This document shows positions 8,553 through 20,159 of a DNA stretch of 64,000 nt, piece by piece; position 1 is the stretch's first letter, and each line of letters opens with the position of its first letter. Made by a program: the position numbers and the translations under genes. This stretch comes from Cystobacter fuscus (GTDB lineage Bacteria; Myxococcota; Myxococcia; Myxococcales; Myxococcaceae). The notes under the pieces were generated by a model. The model saw only the letters and a program-made list of their open reading frames with translations, was not told the origin of the DNA and searched no databases. The stretch is taken from contig NZ_CP022098.1 in NCBI RefSeq assembly GCF_002305875.1, forward strand, positions 10,106,001 through 10,170,000, given 5' to 3'.

Positions 8553-9500
8553 ATGGCGGTGACAACTCAAGAAGGCGTTCGGGTCAACATCATGACGGGC
8601 GCTCCCATGACCGTGCGCTGGGGGGCGATCTTCGCGGGAACGGTGACCGCGCTCGGCTTGTGGGCGCTGCTGTACACGCTCGGGTTGGCGTTGGGCTTGT
8701 CCTCCATCAACCCGGCGGACGCGGGAAGCGTGAGGTCCTCCGGCATCTTCACGGGCATCTGGGGACTGCTCTCTCCCCTCATCGCCCTCTTCGTGGGCGG
8801 CATCGTAGCCGGGCGCGGAGCGGGAGTTCAGAGCCGGGCGAGCGGAGGCATGCACGGACTCGTGATGTGGGGACTCACCGCGCTCGTGGGCATCTGGCTG
8901 CTGGGCAACGTGCTGTCCTCCGTCGCCGGGGGGTTGTTCTCCGTGGGCAAGACGGCGATCCAGGCCACGGGGGCCACCGTGGCGGCGGGCGCTTCGCAGG
9001 CCGGCGACATCGGGGAACTGGCGCGCAGCTTCGGCCTCGACGCCAATGATGCCCTGCGCCCCATCAACGAGCGCCTGGCCGCCGAGGGCAAGCCCACCGT
9101 GACCGCCGAGCAGCTCGAGGCCGCGACCCGGGACGTGGTGGGCACCGCGGTGCGCGAGCGGCGGATCGACCGCCAGAACCTGCTCCAGGCCATCACCGCC
9201 AACACCAACCTCTCCCACGCGGACGCCCAGGAGGTCACCATCCGCGTGGAGAACCAGTTCAATGCCTTCCAGGAGAAGGCCAGCCAGGCGGCGCAGAACA
9301 TCCAGACGGGCGCGCTCAAGGCCGCGGACACCACGGGCAAGGTGTTCTGGGGCGTCTTCGGCGCGCTGTTCCTCGGCCTCGTCTCCGCCATCCTCGGCGG
9401 CATCGTGGGCATGAGCCGGCACCAGAAGGAGTTCGTGGAGGGCTCGCGCATTCCGCCCGAGGGCACGCTGCCGCCCACCCGCCGGGAGGTCTACCCGTAG
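8553..9500 (+). CDS. Membrane protein of unknown function, glycine-rich helices
   Basis: A 315-residue protein. The ATG at 8553 follows GAGGTGGG (8543-8550). Hydrophobic helices lie at about residues 20-45 (IFAGTVTALGLWALLYTLGL), 62-85 (GIWGLLSPLIALFVGGIVAG), 98-125 (LVMWGLTALVGIWLLGNVL) and 260-285. The two central helices carry small-residue GxxxG patterns. Between helix three and four is a soluble stretch of about 130 residues rich in Ala, Gln and charged residues, probably helical. I recognise no enzyme motif. The pattern of a short cytosolic N-terminus and glycine-rich helix pairs is common in proteobacterial membrane proteins of the YrzE-like type, but I would not assign one. It is convergent with the downstream histidine kinase. 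Confidence 0.75.
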   Translation: MAVTTQEGVRVNIMTGAPMTVRWGAIFAGTVTALGLWALLYTLGLALGLSSINPADAGSVRSSGIFTGIWGLLSPLIALFVGGIVAGRGAGVQSRASGGMHGLVMWGLTALVGIWLLGNVLSSVAGGLFSVGKTAIQATGATVAAGASQAGDIGELARSFGLDANDALRPINERLAAEGKPTVTAEQLEAATRDVVGTAVRERRIDRQNLLQAITANTNLSHADAQEVTIRVENQFNAFQEKASQAAQNIQTGALKAADTTGKVFWGVFGALFLGLVSAILGGIVGMSRHQKEFVEGSRIPPEGTLPPTRREVYP

Positions 9501-9520
9501 CGCGCGCCCCGAGGTCCCGC

Positions 9521-9548
9521 GGCGAGCGGCGAGTCAGTGCCGCTCGCC
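9521..9548. terminator. Perfect 10-bp stem-loop between convergent genes
   Basis: GGCGAGCGGC (9521-9530) and GCCGCTCGCC (9539-9548) are exact inverted repeats around an 8-base loop. The structure sits between the convergent ends of the membrane protein gene (stop 9498-9500) and the histidine kinase gene (stop 9534-9536), overlapping the last codons of the latter. No T-run follows on either strand, so it is a candidate bidirectional or Rho-assisted terminator rather than a textbook one. Confidence 0.5.
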
Positions 9549-11990
9549 ACCGGACTCGGGGACCCGCCGCGCCCGCCGGGGCAGGAACAGGGTGAAGGTC
9601 GTCCCCGCGTCCTCCGTGGAGCGCACCTCGACGCGGCCTTCGTGGGCCTGGGCGATCCGCTGCACGATGAAGAGCCCCAGCCCCAGGCCGGAGCGCGGGG
9701 ACGTCTCTCCCGACACGGCCCGCCGGAAGGGCTCGAAGATCTCCGGCAGCAGGCTCGCCGGGATGGGCGGCCCCTCGTTGTGCACCTCCACCCGCACGGC
9801 GTCTTCCTCGTCGTGCAGCACGAAGTCCACCGGGGTGCCGGGCGGGCTGTAGTCGAGTGCGTTCTTGCCCAGGTTGCCCAGCAGTTGGACGAGCCGATCC
9901 GCGTCCCAGACTCCCTGGAAGTCGCCCTCCGCCCTCAGGCGCAGCTCCCGGCCCGGGTGGCTGCTCTCCAGTTCCTCCAACACCTGCTGGCAGAGGTGGC
10001 GCAGGTTGGCGGCTCGCGGCTGGATGGGAATTCCCCCGCCCAGCCGTCCGCGGGTGAAGTCGAGCAGCTCGCCAATCATCCGCCCCATGCGCCCGGCGCT
10101 GGTGACGATGCGGCGCACCCGCTGCACATGACCCGGGGGCATGCTGTCCAGCTTCAACAGCGCGCTGGCGGACAGCAGGATGGCGTTGAGGGGGTTGCGC
10201 AGATCGTGCGAGACGATGCCCAGGAAGCGCTCGCGGAACTCCGCCGTCTGGCGCATCCGCTCCTCCTGCTGCTTGCGATCGGTGATGTCCGACACCACGC
10301 AGCCCACCCCGAGCACCCGTCCGTCCCCCGCCCGCACCGGAAAGTAATCCCCCACCCAATGCGCACGGACGCCGGAGGCCCCGGAGGAGGGAACCTCGAA
10401 CTCGTGCCCCTTGAGCATCTCCCCGGTCTCCAGCACCCGCCGCAGCAGCGGCTCGATGCACGCGGCCTCGTCGCCGAGCACCTCGGCCAGGGTCCTGCCC
10501 GGAAAGGCCTCCATGGGCTGACCGTGGGCGGCGGCGACCATCTCGTTGACGCGCACGTAGCGCAGCTCACCGTCCAGGAAGGCCAGGCCCACGGGGGCCG
10601 TGGCCAGCAGCGCGTCCAGCAACGCGAGCATCTCGAGCCGCTCCTGCTCGCGGCGCAACCGCTCGGTCTCGTCCCGGGCGTTGAGCACGGCCCCCACCAG
10701 CGAGCCATCCGGCCGGCGCAGCGGCGACGCGGTGCCGCTCAAGGTGCGAACCGAACCATCCGCGTGCCGCACCTTCCACCTCGCCTCCGTCACCACCTCG
10801 TTGTGCAGGGCGCGGAAGAGTGGTGTGTCCTCCGAGCGCAGGGGCCGCTCGTCCAGGGTGAGCAGTCCGTAGGCCTCGCTCCACTCGAACGGAGGCACAT
10901 CCTTCAGACCGGAGCCATGCACGCGCGCGGCCGCGGAGTTGAAGACCCGCAGCACGCCCCGCGCATCCGCCATGATGATGGAGTCACTGCTCTGCTCGAT
11001 GAGCAGTTGCAGCAGTTGCCGACCCTCCTCCGCCTCCATGCGAGCGGCGTGCTCCCGCGCGGCGAGCCCCGCCTGGATGATGAGCGCGGTGACCCGGCTC
11101 ACCATCGCGCGAAAGAGCAGCATGTCCTCGTTGGAGAACTCGAAGGTGGTGCGGCTGCCCATCTGGGCCACGCCGATGACCTCGCCGCCGTACATCAGGG
11201 GCACGCCATACAGGGCCCGTGTTCCCCGGGCTCGGAGCGCCTCGCAGCGCACCCGGGAATCCGTCGCCGCCGAGCGCACCTCGAACGGGTGCTGCTCCGC
11301 CGCGATGAGCCCGCTGAAGCCCTCGCCCAGGCGCTCGCAGAAGTCCCGCGCCCCGTCACCCTCCAGGCCCACCGACGCGCGCATGCGCAACACGTCTTCC
11401 TCGCGTAGCAGCAGGGTGACGGAGTCCACCGCCTCGGTGGTCTCCAACATCACGCGCAGCAACCTCGGCAGGAAGACGTCCAGGTCCTCCGTCCCGAGCG
11501 CCGCCTCGGAGATGCGATCGAGCGCCACCAGCGTGCGCTCGCGGGCGCGGGTGTAGCGGGAAACGGCGGCGGACACCGCCTCGTCGAACGTGCGGTTGAA
11601 GGACACCATCTCCCGCATGGCCACCGCCAGGGACGAGGCCCCCACGGAGGCGAGGTGCTCGCCATAGAGCTGGAGGATGCAGGCGCGCAGCAGCGCGTAC
11701 TCCTCGGCCACCTCGTCCAGGTCGTACCCCGAGTCCAGCCGCTCGAGGGCGTGCACCTCGGGCATCTCGTCGAGCGACGACTCGCCACCGGTGTGGACCG
11801 TCTCCACCACGTTGGCGATGCGGTCCAGCAGCTCTGGCAGATGATCGAGCAACCGGGGCCGGGAGAGTCCCTGGGCGTAGGGGAGCCGACGAACCGCCTC
11901 TTCCCAATCCGCCAGGATCCGAGCCCGCTGGGTGTGGATGAAGCAGCCGAGGTGGAACTGCTCCGTGCCGACAGTGCCGTGCTTGACCAT
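9534..11990 (-). CDS. Soluble sensor histidine kinase (RsbRD-like, GAF, two PAS)
   Basis: An 818-residue protein without membrane segments. The first 170 residues (LADWEEAVRRLPYAQGLSR onward) resemble the N-terminal RsbRD-type globin-like domain. A GAF domain covers about residues 170-325, with two PAS domains at about 330-450 and 455-575 (the first contains SDSIIMADARGVLRVFNSAA). The HisKA dimerisation helix carries SHDLRNPL with the phosphoacceptor His595. The ATPase domain has the N box near GNLGKNALDYSP and a GLGLGLFIVQRIA glycine box. There is no receiver domain, so phosphate must pass to a separate partner. It lies 132 bases downstream of a glycosyltransferase gene on the same strand. 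The ATG at 11990 was chosen as the first codon that keeps the whole N-terminal domain, and its ribosome site is weak. Confidence 0.9.
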   Translation of the reverse strand: MVKHGTVGTEQFHLGCFIHTQRARILADWEEAVRRLPYAQGLSRPRLLDHLPELLDRIANVVETVHTGGESSLDEMPEVHALERLDSGYDLDEVAEEYALLRACILQLYGEHLASVGASSLAVAMREMVSFNRTFDEAVSAAVSRYTRARERTLVALDRISEAALGTEDLDVFLPRLLRVMLETTEAVDSVTLLLREEDVLRMRASVGLEGDGARDFCERLGEGFSGLIAAEQHPFEVRSAATDSRVRCEALRARGTRALYGVPLMYGGEVIGVAQMGSRTTFEFSNEDMLLFRAMVSRVTALIIQAGLAAREHAARMEAEEGRQLLQLLIEQSSDSIIMADARGVLRVFNSAAARVHGSGLKDVPPFEWSEAYGLLTLDERPLRSEDTPLFRALHNEVVTEARWKVRHADGSVRTLSGTASPLRRPDGSLVGAVLNARDETERLRREQERLEMLALLDALLATAPVGLAFLDGELRYVRVNEMVAAAHGQPMEAFPGRTLAEVLGDEAACIEPLLRRVLETGEMLKGHEFEVPSSGASGVRAHWVGDYFPVRAGDGRVLGVGCVVSDITDRKQQEERMRQTAEFRERFLGIVSHDLRNPLNAILLSASALLKLDSMPPGHVQRVRRIVTSAGRMGRMIGELLDFTRGRLGGGIPIQPRAANLRHLCQQVLEELESSHPGRELRLRAEGDFQGVWDADRLVQLLGNLGKNALDYSPPGTPVDFVLHDEEDAVRVEVHNEGPPIPASLLPEIFEPFRRAVSGETSPRSGLGLGLFIVQRIAQAHEGRVEVRSTEDAGTTFTLFLPRRARRVPESGGERH

Positions 11991-12122
11991 CCGCGGAGCA
12001 ACGTCTCACCCGGCCCTCATTCAGCCCGGAGCCTCGACGCCTCGTCCCCCTGGCCGTCGCCCCTCGAGGAGGAGGAGCGCTCGCCGCGAGGCCGAGCCCC
12101 GGGCGAGCGAGCCCTCCAGCAC

Positions 12123-13718
12123 TCAGCGGCGCCGGTACACGTGCAGCGGCGGAGAGAAGCCGTCGAGTTCGCCGTACTCCACGCCATCGAGCACCAGCGT
12201 GCGTCCCCCGTCCCACTTCACGCCCGCGTCCTTCACCAGGCGGCCCTGCTCGAAGCGCACGAGGTACTCCGGCTGGGCGCGGCGCAGGTGATCGCGGAAG
12301 GTGGCCCAGCGCACCCGGGCGAGCCGCTCATCGTCCAGGCCGGAGAAGAAGGCGAGCTGGAGGTCCATGTAGCTCGGATCCTCGTCGAGCACGGCCGCGC
12401 CACCCTTGGCGGCGACCTCGTCCTTGAGGAAGCGGGCCACCTGCATCAGGGGTACCGGGTTGGTGGAGGTGGGGCTCACGGGCCGCAGGCTGTCGCGCAG
12501 ACCACCATCGGCGCGGAACGTGTAGAGGCCCATGGCCACGGGCACCGCCACCGCCAGCACCGCGCACACACCGGCCAGCGCGCCGCGCACCCCAGCCCCG
12601 CGCGAGCCCACGCACGCCACGAAGCCGGGCCCCACGAAGGGCAACAGCAACGCGAGCTCCGTCACCGTGAAGCGCCCGAGCGGCTGGAAGTCGAGCAACA
12701 CCGCGGCCCGGAAGGTGAAGTACGCGGTGGGCACCACCGCCGCGAGCGTCAACCAGCGCACGTCCGGCCGCGTGCGCCACGTGCGCCACATGCCCGCCAT
12801 GCCCAGCAGGGCCACTCCGGGCGACAGGGTGAGCAGCGCCATGGCGGGCCAGAAGGCCAGGCTCTCCAGGCGGTAGCGCCACGGACCCACCCGGGCGATG
12901 CCGTCCTTCACCCAGGCGTCATGGAACTGCTCCACCGCGCGGATGGGGAAGAACGGATCCCCATGCGCCATCTCGTTGCCCTGCATCCACAGCAGCGGAA
13001 AGGGCAGGCACACGATGCCGAAGCCCACCGCGCGCGTGAGGCCGGCGATCCGGTCCGGCCCCCAGAAGAGCAGCGCCAGGCACAAGAGCGGCATGAACAG
13101 CCAGGCGTCGTAGCGCGTGGCGCACGCGAGGTTGAGCACCGCCGCCGCCCCGAAGAGCGGGCCCATGCGGTTCTCGTCCAGTCCCCGGGCCACCAGCGCG
13201 AACACCCACAGCATGAGGAAGAGCGAGAGCGCCTCGCTGGCGGCCGTCGTGGACATCTGCAGGTGCATGCCCCAGACGCTCAGCGACAGCCCCGCCACCA
13301 TCCCCGCGCGCCAGCCGAACAACCTCCGGGTGAGCGAGAAGAGGGGCACCACCGCCAGCACTCCGAACAGCAGGCTCACCAGACGGCCCGCGAGCGCCTT
13401 GTCCGGCACCGCCTTGAGCGCCGCCCCCACGAGATAGATGTGGAGCGGACCGAACTGGTAGGTGCCGTCTCCGTAGGACGTGATCACGTGCGGCTCACGT
13501 GCCCAGCGCTCGGACAGCTCCGTGCGCGCCACCGCGTCCCCGTAATAGTTCTCGTTGAAGGGCATCAACAGCAGACGAGGCAACAGCGCCGCGGCGATCA
13601 GCAGACCGATCAGCAGCCGGGTGGAGGGCTCCGGCGCGGCATCGGGCACCGCGGAGAGGGGGGACGAGGCGCCCGGAAGGCGCGAGGGTGGGGAGGGAAC
13701 GGGCGAGGCGGACGACAT
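12123..13718 (-). CDS. GT39-like (dolichyl-phosphate-mannose-type) membrane glycosyltransferase
   Basis: A 531-residue polytopic membrane protein. After a Pro/Ser-rich cytoplasmic N-terminus there are about ten to twelve hydrophobic helices. The first loop holds an acidic motif (NENYYGDAVART), which is the position of the catalytic Asp in GT-C enzymes such as Pmt/ArnT. A large soluble C-terminal portion begins near residue 415 (RDSLRPVSPTSTN). Such enzymes move a sugar from a polyprenyl carrier onto protein or lipid in the periplasm. The substrate cannot be told from sequence. It is divergent from the hybrid kinase gene at 13988 and upstream of the PAS kinase on the same strand. Confidence 0.8.
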   Translation of the reverse strand: MSSASPVPSPPSRLPGASSPLSAVPDAAPEPSTRLLIGLLIAAALLPRLLLMPFNENYYGDAVARTELSERWAREPHVITSYGDGTYQFGPLHIYLVGAALKAVPDKALAGRLVSLLFGVLAVVPLFSLTRRLFGWRAGMVAGLSLSVWGMHLQMSTTAASEALSLFLMLWVFALVARGLDENRMGPLFGAAAVLNLACATRYDAWLFMPLLCLALLFWGPDRIAGLTRAVGFGIVCLPFPLLWMQGNEMAHGDPFFPIRAVEQFHDAWVKDGIARVGPWRYRLESLAFWPAMALLTLSPGVALLGMAGMWRTWRTRPDVRWLTLAAVVPTAYFTFRAAVLLDFQPLGRFTVTELALLLPFVGPGFVACVGSRGAGVRGALAGVCAVLAVAVPVAMGLYTFRADGGLRDSLRPVSPTSTNPVPLMQVARFLKDEVAAKGGAAVLDEDPSYMDLQLAFFSGLDDERLARVRWATFRDHLRRAQPEYLVRFEQGRLVKDAGVKWDGGRTLVLDGVEYGELDGFSPPLHVYRRR

Positions 13719-13987
13719 GAGGCCGCGGAGAATACGCAGGCGCGGCCCAAAACCAAGGGACCACCTCCCCGGAGTGGACCTTTTCTCACTCCCCTACCCT
13801 GTTGCCGGGCGGCGCCCATGTGCGTGTGGAAGTTCCCCCTGGGGTTTCCCAGGCGTTGTGTTCCATGGCACGCATGCCCGGGAGCAACCGCGTCTTTTCA
13901 CGTGGCGATGTGTTACGCAGCGCCCCGTGCGACCCTGGCCCATCGCCGCCCCGGCAGCGGCATGGAGCCCAGCACTCCGACCCAGGC

Positions 13988-16900
13988 ATGGACGCAATCC
14001 CTCCACAGCGCCCCGGTTCTCCCTCTCCTCGGGGCCCATCCCCCCAGAGCCCGGGTTGGCCCGCGATGCCGGCGCTCGCCGGGTACGCCGCGGCGCTGCT
14101 CTCCGTGGTCCTCATCGCCGGCCTCTTCCTGCGCTCGAGCCATGCGCTGACCCAGGCCTCCTTCCGCCTGGCGCGCACCCTGGACTTCATCAACGAAGCG
14201 GACCACCTGGTCTCCCTGGTGAAGGAAGCGGAGACGAGCCAGCGCGGCTACCTGCTGCTGCGCGAGGAGCGGAGCCTGGCCGCTCACGAGGAGGCCCGGC
14301 GGCTCATCGGCCCCTCCCTCGATCGCCTGCGCTCCCTCGCGCCGGATGACCTCCGCCAGCGAGAGCGGCTCGACCGGATGGCCTCGCTCATCCAGCGCGA
14401 GCTCGCGTCGATGGAGCGGCCCCTCGCGCTCATGCGCGCCGGCAAGGCGGACGCCGCGCTCCAGGCGCTGCGCGCGGAGACGAGCCAGCGCGGGATGGAC
14501 GAGTTGTGGCAGGTCGAGCGGACGATGGACCAGGAGGAGGAGCGACGCCTCGCGGAGCAGAACGCGGAGCTGGTCCGGGCCTCCGCGCGGGCCGACCTCA
14601 TCGTCCTGGGAGGCAGCGGCTTCCTGCTCGCCTTCCTCGGCATCGCCGCGTTCAGCTCCAGGCGGGACATGCGCCTGCGGGAGCGGGAACAGCTCGAGCG
14701 CGAGCGGGCGCGCACGCGGGAGCAGGAAACCCGGATGGCGGCGGAGGGCGAGCGGCAGCGCCTGTACTACCAGCGCATCATCCTGCAGGTGCCCGCCGCG
14801 GTGGGCCTGTTCCGGGCGTCCGATCAGCGCTGCGAGCTGGCCAACCCGGCGCTCTTGAAGCTCTACGGCGGCCGTGAGCTGGTGGGCCGCACCGTGCGCG
14901 ACGTCCACGCCGAACCCCCGGGCGGCCGCCTCGTCGAGATGTTCAACACGGTGCTGAGCACCGGCCAGCCCTATACGACCAACGGCTACCGCCTCGTGCT
15001 CGAGCGCGCCGCGGACGGCCGGACCACCGAGTCCTTCGTCAACCTCACCTACCAGCCCCTGCAGGATGAGCGCGGACAGGTGGATGCCGTGTTGCTGTTC
15101 GCGGTGGAGGTGACGGAGCAGGTGGGCGCGCGGCGCGCCGCGGAGGAGGCCCTGTCCCAGCGCCAGCGGGCGGAAACGGCGCTGCGTGAGAACGAGGCCC
15201 ACCTGCGGCGGACCCTGAAGGCCTCGGACGTGGGCTCCTGGGAGGCGGACCTGCGCACCCGGCGCGTGGTGTGGTCCGCCCAGGCCGAGGCGATGTCCGG
15301 CATGGCGCCCCACACGTTTCCGGGCACCGTGGACTCCTTCCTGGCGCTCGTCCACCCCGAGGACCGCGAGCTGCTGGCCCAGCGCCTGGCGCCCTCGAGC
15401 AACGACCCGGGTGAGTTCCGCTTGGAGTACCGCATCCTGCGCGCGGACGGCGGCATGCGCTGGCACGAGAACCGGGGCCGCCTCCTGTTCGACGACGCCG
15501 GGCAGCCGGTGAAGCTCGCGGGCGTGCTCCTGGACATCACCCAGCGCAAGCTCGCCGAGCAGTCGCAGCGCGAGTCGGAGAACCGCTTCCGCATCCTCGC
15601 GGAGACCATTCCCCAGCTCATCTGGATGTCGCGCGCGGATGGGGCGGCCGAGTACTTCAACCCGCGCTGGTACGAGTACACGGGGCAGACCGCCGAGCAG
15701 GCCCGGGGAGATGGCTGGATGCGCGCCCTGCATCCGGACGACGTCGCGCCCACGCTCGTGACGACGCGGCGCTCGGTCGCCAGCGGAGAGCCCTACGTCA
15801 TCGAGTACCGGCTGCGCCGGGGCGCGGACGCGGCCTACCGCTGGTTCATCACGCGGGGCCTGGCCCTGCGCGACTCCGCGGGCAACTGCACCCACTGGAT
15901 TGGCGCCTGCACGGACATCGACGACCAGAAGCGCGGCACCGAGTCCCTGCGCTTCCTCTCCGAAATGAGTGGCGTGCTGGCGGCCTCGCTGGAGCACGCG
16001 GAGACGCTCCGGCAGGTGGCCCGCCTCGCCGTGCCCACGCTGGCCGACTGGTGCATCGTGGACGTGATGGGCGAGGAGGATCACCTGGAGCGGGTCGAGG
16101 TGGCCCACGCCGACCCCGCGCTCGCGGACCTCGCCGACATCCTGCGGCGCTTTCCTCCCCGCCTGCCCTCCACCGGCTCCGCCCCCCAGGCGGCGCGCAC
16201 GGACCAGACCATCTACCTGGCCGAGGTGACGGGCACGCACCTGCAGGAGTACACCCGCGACGCCGAGCACCTGCGCGTCGTGCTGGCGCTCAAGCTGCGC
16301 TCGGTCGTGTCCGTGCCGCTGCTGGCGCGAGGCCGCACGCTCGGCGTGCTGACGTTCCTCACCACCTCGCACTCCGGACGCCGCTACGAGCGCGGCGACG
16401 TGCTGCGGCTCGAGGAGATGGCACACCGCGCGGCGCTCGCCATCGACAACGCGCGGCTCTTCTCCCTCGCCCGGACGGAGCGCGAACGGGCCGAGGAGGC
16501 CAACCGGCTCAAGGACGAGTTCCTCGCCACCGTCAGCCATGAGCTGCGCACACCGCTCACGGCGATGATCGGCTGGCTGAAGCTGCTACGGGATGGCCGT
16601 CTGTCCCCCGCCAAGCATGCGCGCGCGCTGGAGACCGTGGACCGCAACGCCCACGCCCAGGCCCAGCTCATCGAGGACCTGCTGGACGTCAGCCGCATCG
16701 TCTCCGGCAAGCTGAGGCTGGAACCCCAGCCGGTCCACCTGGCGGGCATCATCCAGGCGGCCATGGAGTCCCTGCGCCCCGCGGCGGAGGCCAAGGGCAT
16801 GCGCTTGAACGCCGAGCTCGACACCCAGGACGACGTGGTGATGGGAGACGCGGCGCGCCTGCAGCAGGTGGCGTGGAACCTGCTGTCCAACGCGGTGAAG

Positions 16901-17638
16901 TTCTCCCCCGGAGACCACAACGTGTGGGTGAGGCTGCGGCGCGAGGGCGGCGCGGTGGAGCTGACGGTGGAGGACGAGGGCCCGGGGATTCCCGAGGAAT
17001 TCCTGCCCCACCTCTTCGAGCGCTTCCGCCGGCTGGAAGGAGGCAGCACACGCCAGCACGGAGGCCTGGGCCTGGGGCTCGCCATCGTGCGCCACCTCGT
17101 GGAGTTGCATGGGGGAACGGTGCACGCCACCAGCCGGGCCCCGGGCCGGGGCGCCCTCTTCACCGTCCGCCTGCCCCCCACGCCGTCCTCCCTCACACCG
17201 CGAGCCTCCACGCCCTCGAGCACCTCCGCCCCCAGCACCTGGCCCGCCCTCGCCGGGCGGCACGTCCTCGTCGTGGATGACCAGGATGACAGCCGCGAGA
17301 TGCTCCGGCTGGTGATGGAGGACCACGGGGCGCGCGTGAGCACCGCCGCCTCCGCCCAGGAGGCCCTGCGCGTGCTCGTCGCCGAGCGGCCCGAGCTGCT
17401 CGTCTCGGACATCGGCATGCCCGGCGAGGACGGCTACGCGCTCATCAACCGGGTGCGCGCCCTGCCCCCCGCCCAGGGCGGAACCATCGCCGCGGTGGCC
17501 CTCACCGCCTACGCCCGCGTCGAGGACCGCGCCCGGGCCCTCACCGCGGGCTTCGACATGCACGTGTCCAAGCCCGTCGAGCCCGACGAGCTGCTCTCCG
17601 TGCTCTCCAACCTCGTGGCCCTCTCGCCCCGCGGCTGA
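13988..17638 (+). CDS. Hybrid sensor histidine kinase (CHASE3, PAS x3, GAF, HisKA, receiver)
   Basis: About 1216 residues from the ATG at 13988. The frame stays open 62 codons further upstream, but that part lacks protein-like composition. Transmembrane helices at about residues 28-48 and 202-222 flank a helical periplasmic domain with KEAETSQRGYLL, typical of CHASE3. PAS/PAC units lie at about 260-380, 403-520 and 531-648, and a GAF domain at about 658-830. The kinase core has SHELRTPLT (His851) and a GGLGLGLAIVRHLVE glycine box. A receiver domain (about 1090-1214) has LVVDDQDD acidic residues, SDIGMP with Asp1141, and a distal HVSKP lysine. The signal is unknown. A phosphorelay through a separate Hpt protein is likely from its domain order; a solitary Hpt gene lies at 48798. 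Confidence 0.9.
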   Translation: MDAIPPQRPGSPSPRGPSPQSPGWPAMPALAGYAAALLSVVLIAGLFLRSSHALTQASFRLARTLDFINEADHLVSLVKEAETSQRGYLLLREERSLAAHEEARRLIGPSLDRLRSLAPDDLRQRERLDRMASLIQRELASMERPLALMRAGKADAALQALRAETSQRGMDELWQVERTMDQEEERRLAEQNAELVRASARADLIVLGGSGFLLAFLGIAAFSSRRDMRLREREQLERERARTREQETRMAAEGERQRLYYQRIILQVPAAVGLFRASDQRCELANPALLKLYGGRELVGRTVRDVHAEPPGGRLVEMFNTVLSTGQPYTTNGYRLVLERAADGRTTESFVNLTYQPLQDERGQVDAVLLFAVEVTEQVGARRAAEEALSQRQRAETALRENEAHLRRTLKASDVGSWEADLRTRRVVWSAQAEAMSGMAPHTFPGTVDSFLALVHPEDRELLAQRLAPSSNDPGEFRLEYRILRADGGMRWHENRGRLLFDDAGQPVKLAGVLLDITQRKLAEQSQRESENRFRILAETIPQLIWMSRADGAAEYFNPRWYEYTGQTAEQARGDGWMRALHPDDVAPTLVTTRRSVASGEPYVIEYRLRRGADAAYRWFITRGLALRDSAGNCTHWIGACTDIDDQKRGTESLRFLSEMSGVLAASLEHAETLRQVARLAVPTLADWCIVDVMGEEDHLERVEVAHADPALADLADILRRFPPRLPSTGSAPQAARTDQTIYLAEVTGTHLQEYTRDAEHLRVVLALKLRSVVSVPLLARGRTLGVLTFLTTSHSGRRYERGDVLRLEEMAHRAALAIDNARLFSLARTERERAEEANRLKDEFLATVSHELRTPLTAMIGWLKLLRDGRLSPAKHARALETVDRNAHAQAQLIEDLLDVSRIVSGKLRLEPQPVHLAGIIQAAMESLRPAAEAKGMRLNAELDTQDDVVMGDAARLQQVAWNLLSNAVKFSPGDHNVWVRLRREGGAVELTVEDEGPGIPEEFLPHLFERFRRLEGGSTRQHGGLGLGLAIVRHLVELHGGTVHATSRAPGRGALFTVRLPPTPSSLTPRASTPSSTSAPSTWPALAGRHVLVVDDQDDSREMLRLVMEDHGARVSTAASAQEALRVLVAERPELLVSDIGMPGEDGYALINRVRALPPAQGGTIAAVALTAYARVEDRARALTAGFDMHVSKPVEPDELLSVLSNLVALSPRG

Positions 17639-18065
17639 ACACCCCGGGTGTCCGTCACCAGACACCCTCTCGGTCCCCTGCCTGTCCGTGCAGTGCCGAC
17701 ATGTAGCGCGGGAGGGGACGAGACCCCACAGCCGAGCGTTCAATTTCCGCCCATCCGTCGACCTGGCCGTTCAATGATGACCTGCCGGAGCCCCCCCCCC
17801 TGCGCGCGCCGGGGCTCGCGCGTATAATCATCTGTGCCTTTTCACCCCGTGGAGGGGAAGCGCCGTGGTCACGACGCGCCCTTCACGTTCTTGCCTCGCG
17901 GTCCCACCCCGCGGCGGGGTCCCGAAAGGGCTGGTCGCACGGTCGTGTCTTTCTGGGACCCGTCACGGGTGGGATTGGAATGGCCCATTACCCCCCCAGG
18001 TTCAATTCTTGGCCTTCCGAGAGAGCGCGGGAATTCCGCGCCTCTGGAGGGCCCGAGGGAGCGTC
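17639..18065 (+). promoter_or_regulatory. Leader region upstream of prkA with a -10-like TATAAT
   Basis: This 427-base stretch has no convincing gene. It holds a run of ten C residues (17791-17800), a TATAAT hexamer at 17823-17828 without a clear -35 partner, and a 15-base palindrome (ACCCCGC, one base, GCGGGGT; 17906-17920). If TATAAT is used, the prkA transcript would have a leader of about 230 bases. The prkA frame remains open upstream to a GTG at 17865, but that extension reads as low-quality protein. GAGGGAG at 18056-18062 supports the ATG at 18066. Confidence 0.35.
17646..17667 (+). terminator. 7-bp stem-loop after the hybrid kinase gene
   Basis: GGGTGTC (17646-17652) pairs perfectly with GACACCC (17661-17667) around an eight-base loop, eight bases after the kinase stop codon. 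No T-run follows. It is a possible transcript 3' end; weak evidence on its own. Confidence 0.35.
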
Positions 18066-20138
<2,073 letters not shown>

Positions 20139-20159
20139 CAACCGGGAAGGGGAGCACTC

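Noticed and set aside
17791-17800. C10 tract as a phase-variation site for prkA
   Set aside because: It lies about 265 bases upstream of the gene and not within a coding frame or between promoter elements that I can identify. It is mentioned only in the leader description.
17865-18065. In-frame extension of prkA to an upstream GTG
   Set aside because: The added 67 residues are Pro/Arg-rich and unlike the family. A good ribosome site stands right before 18066.
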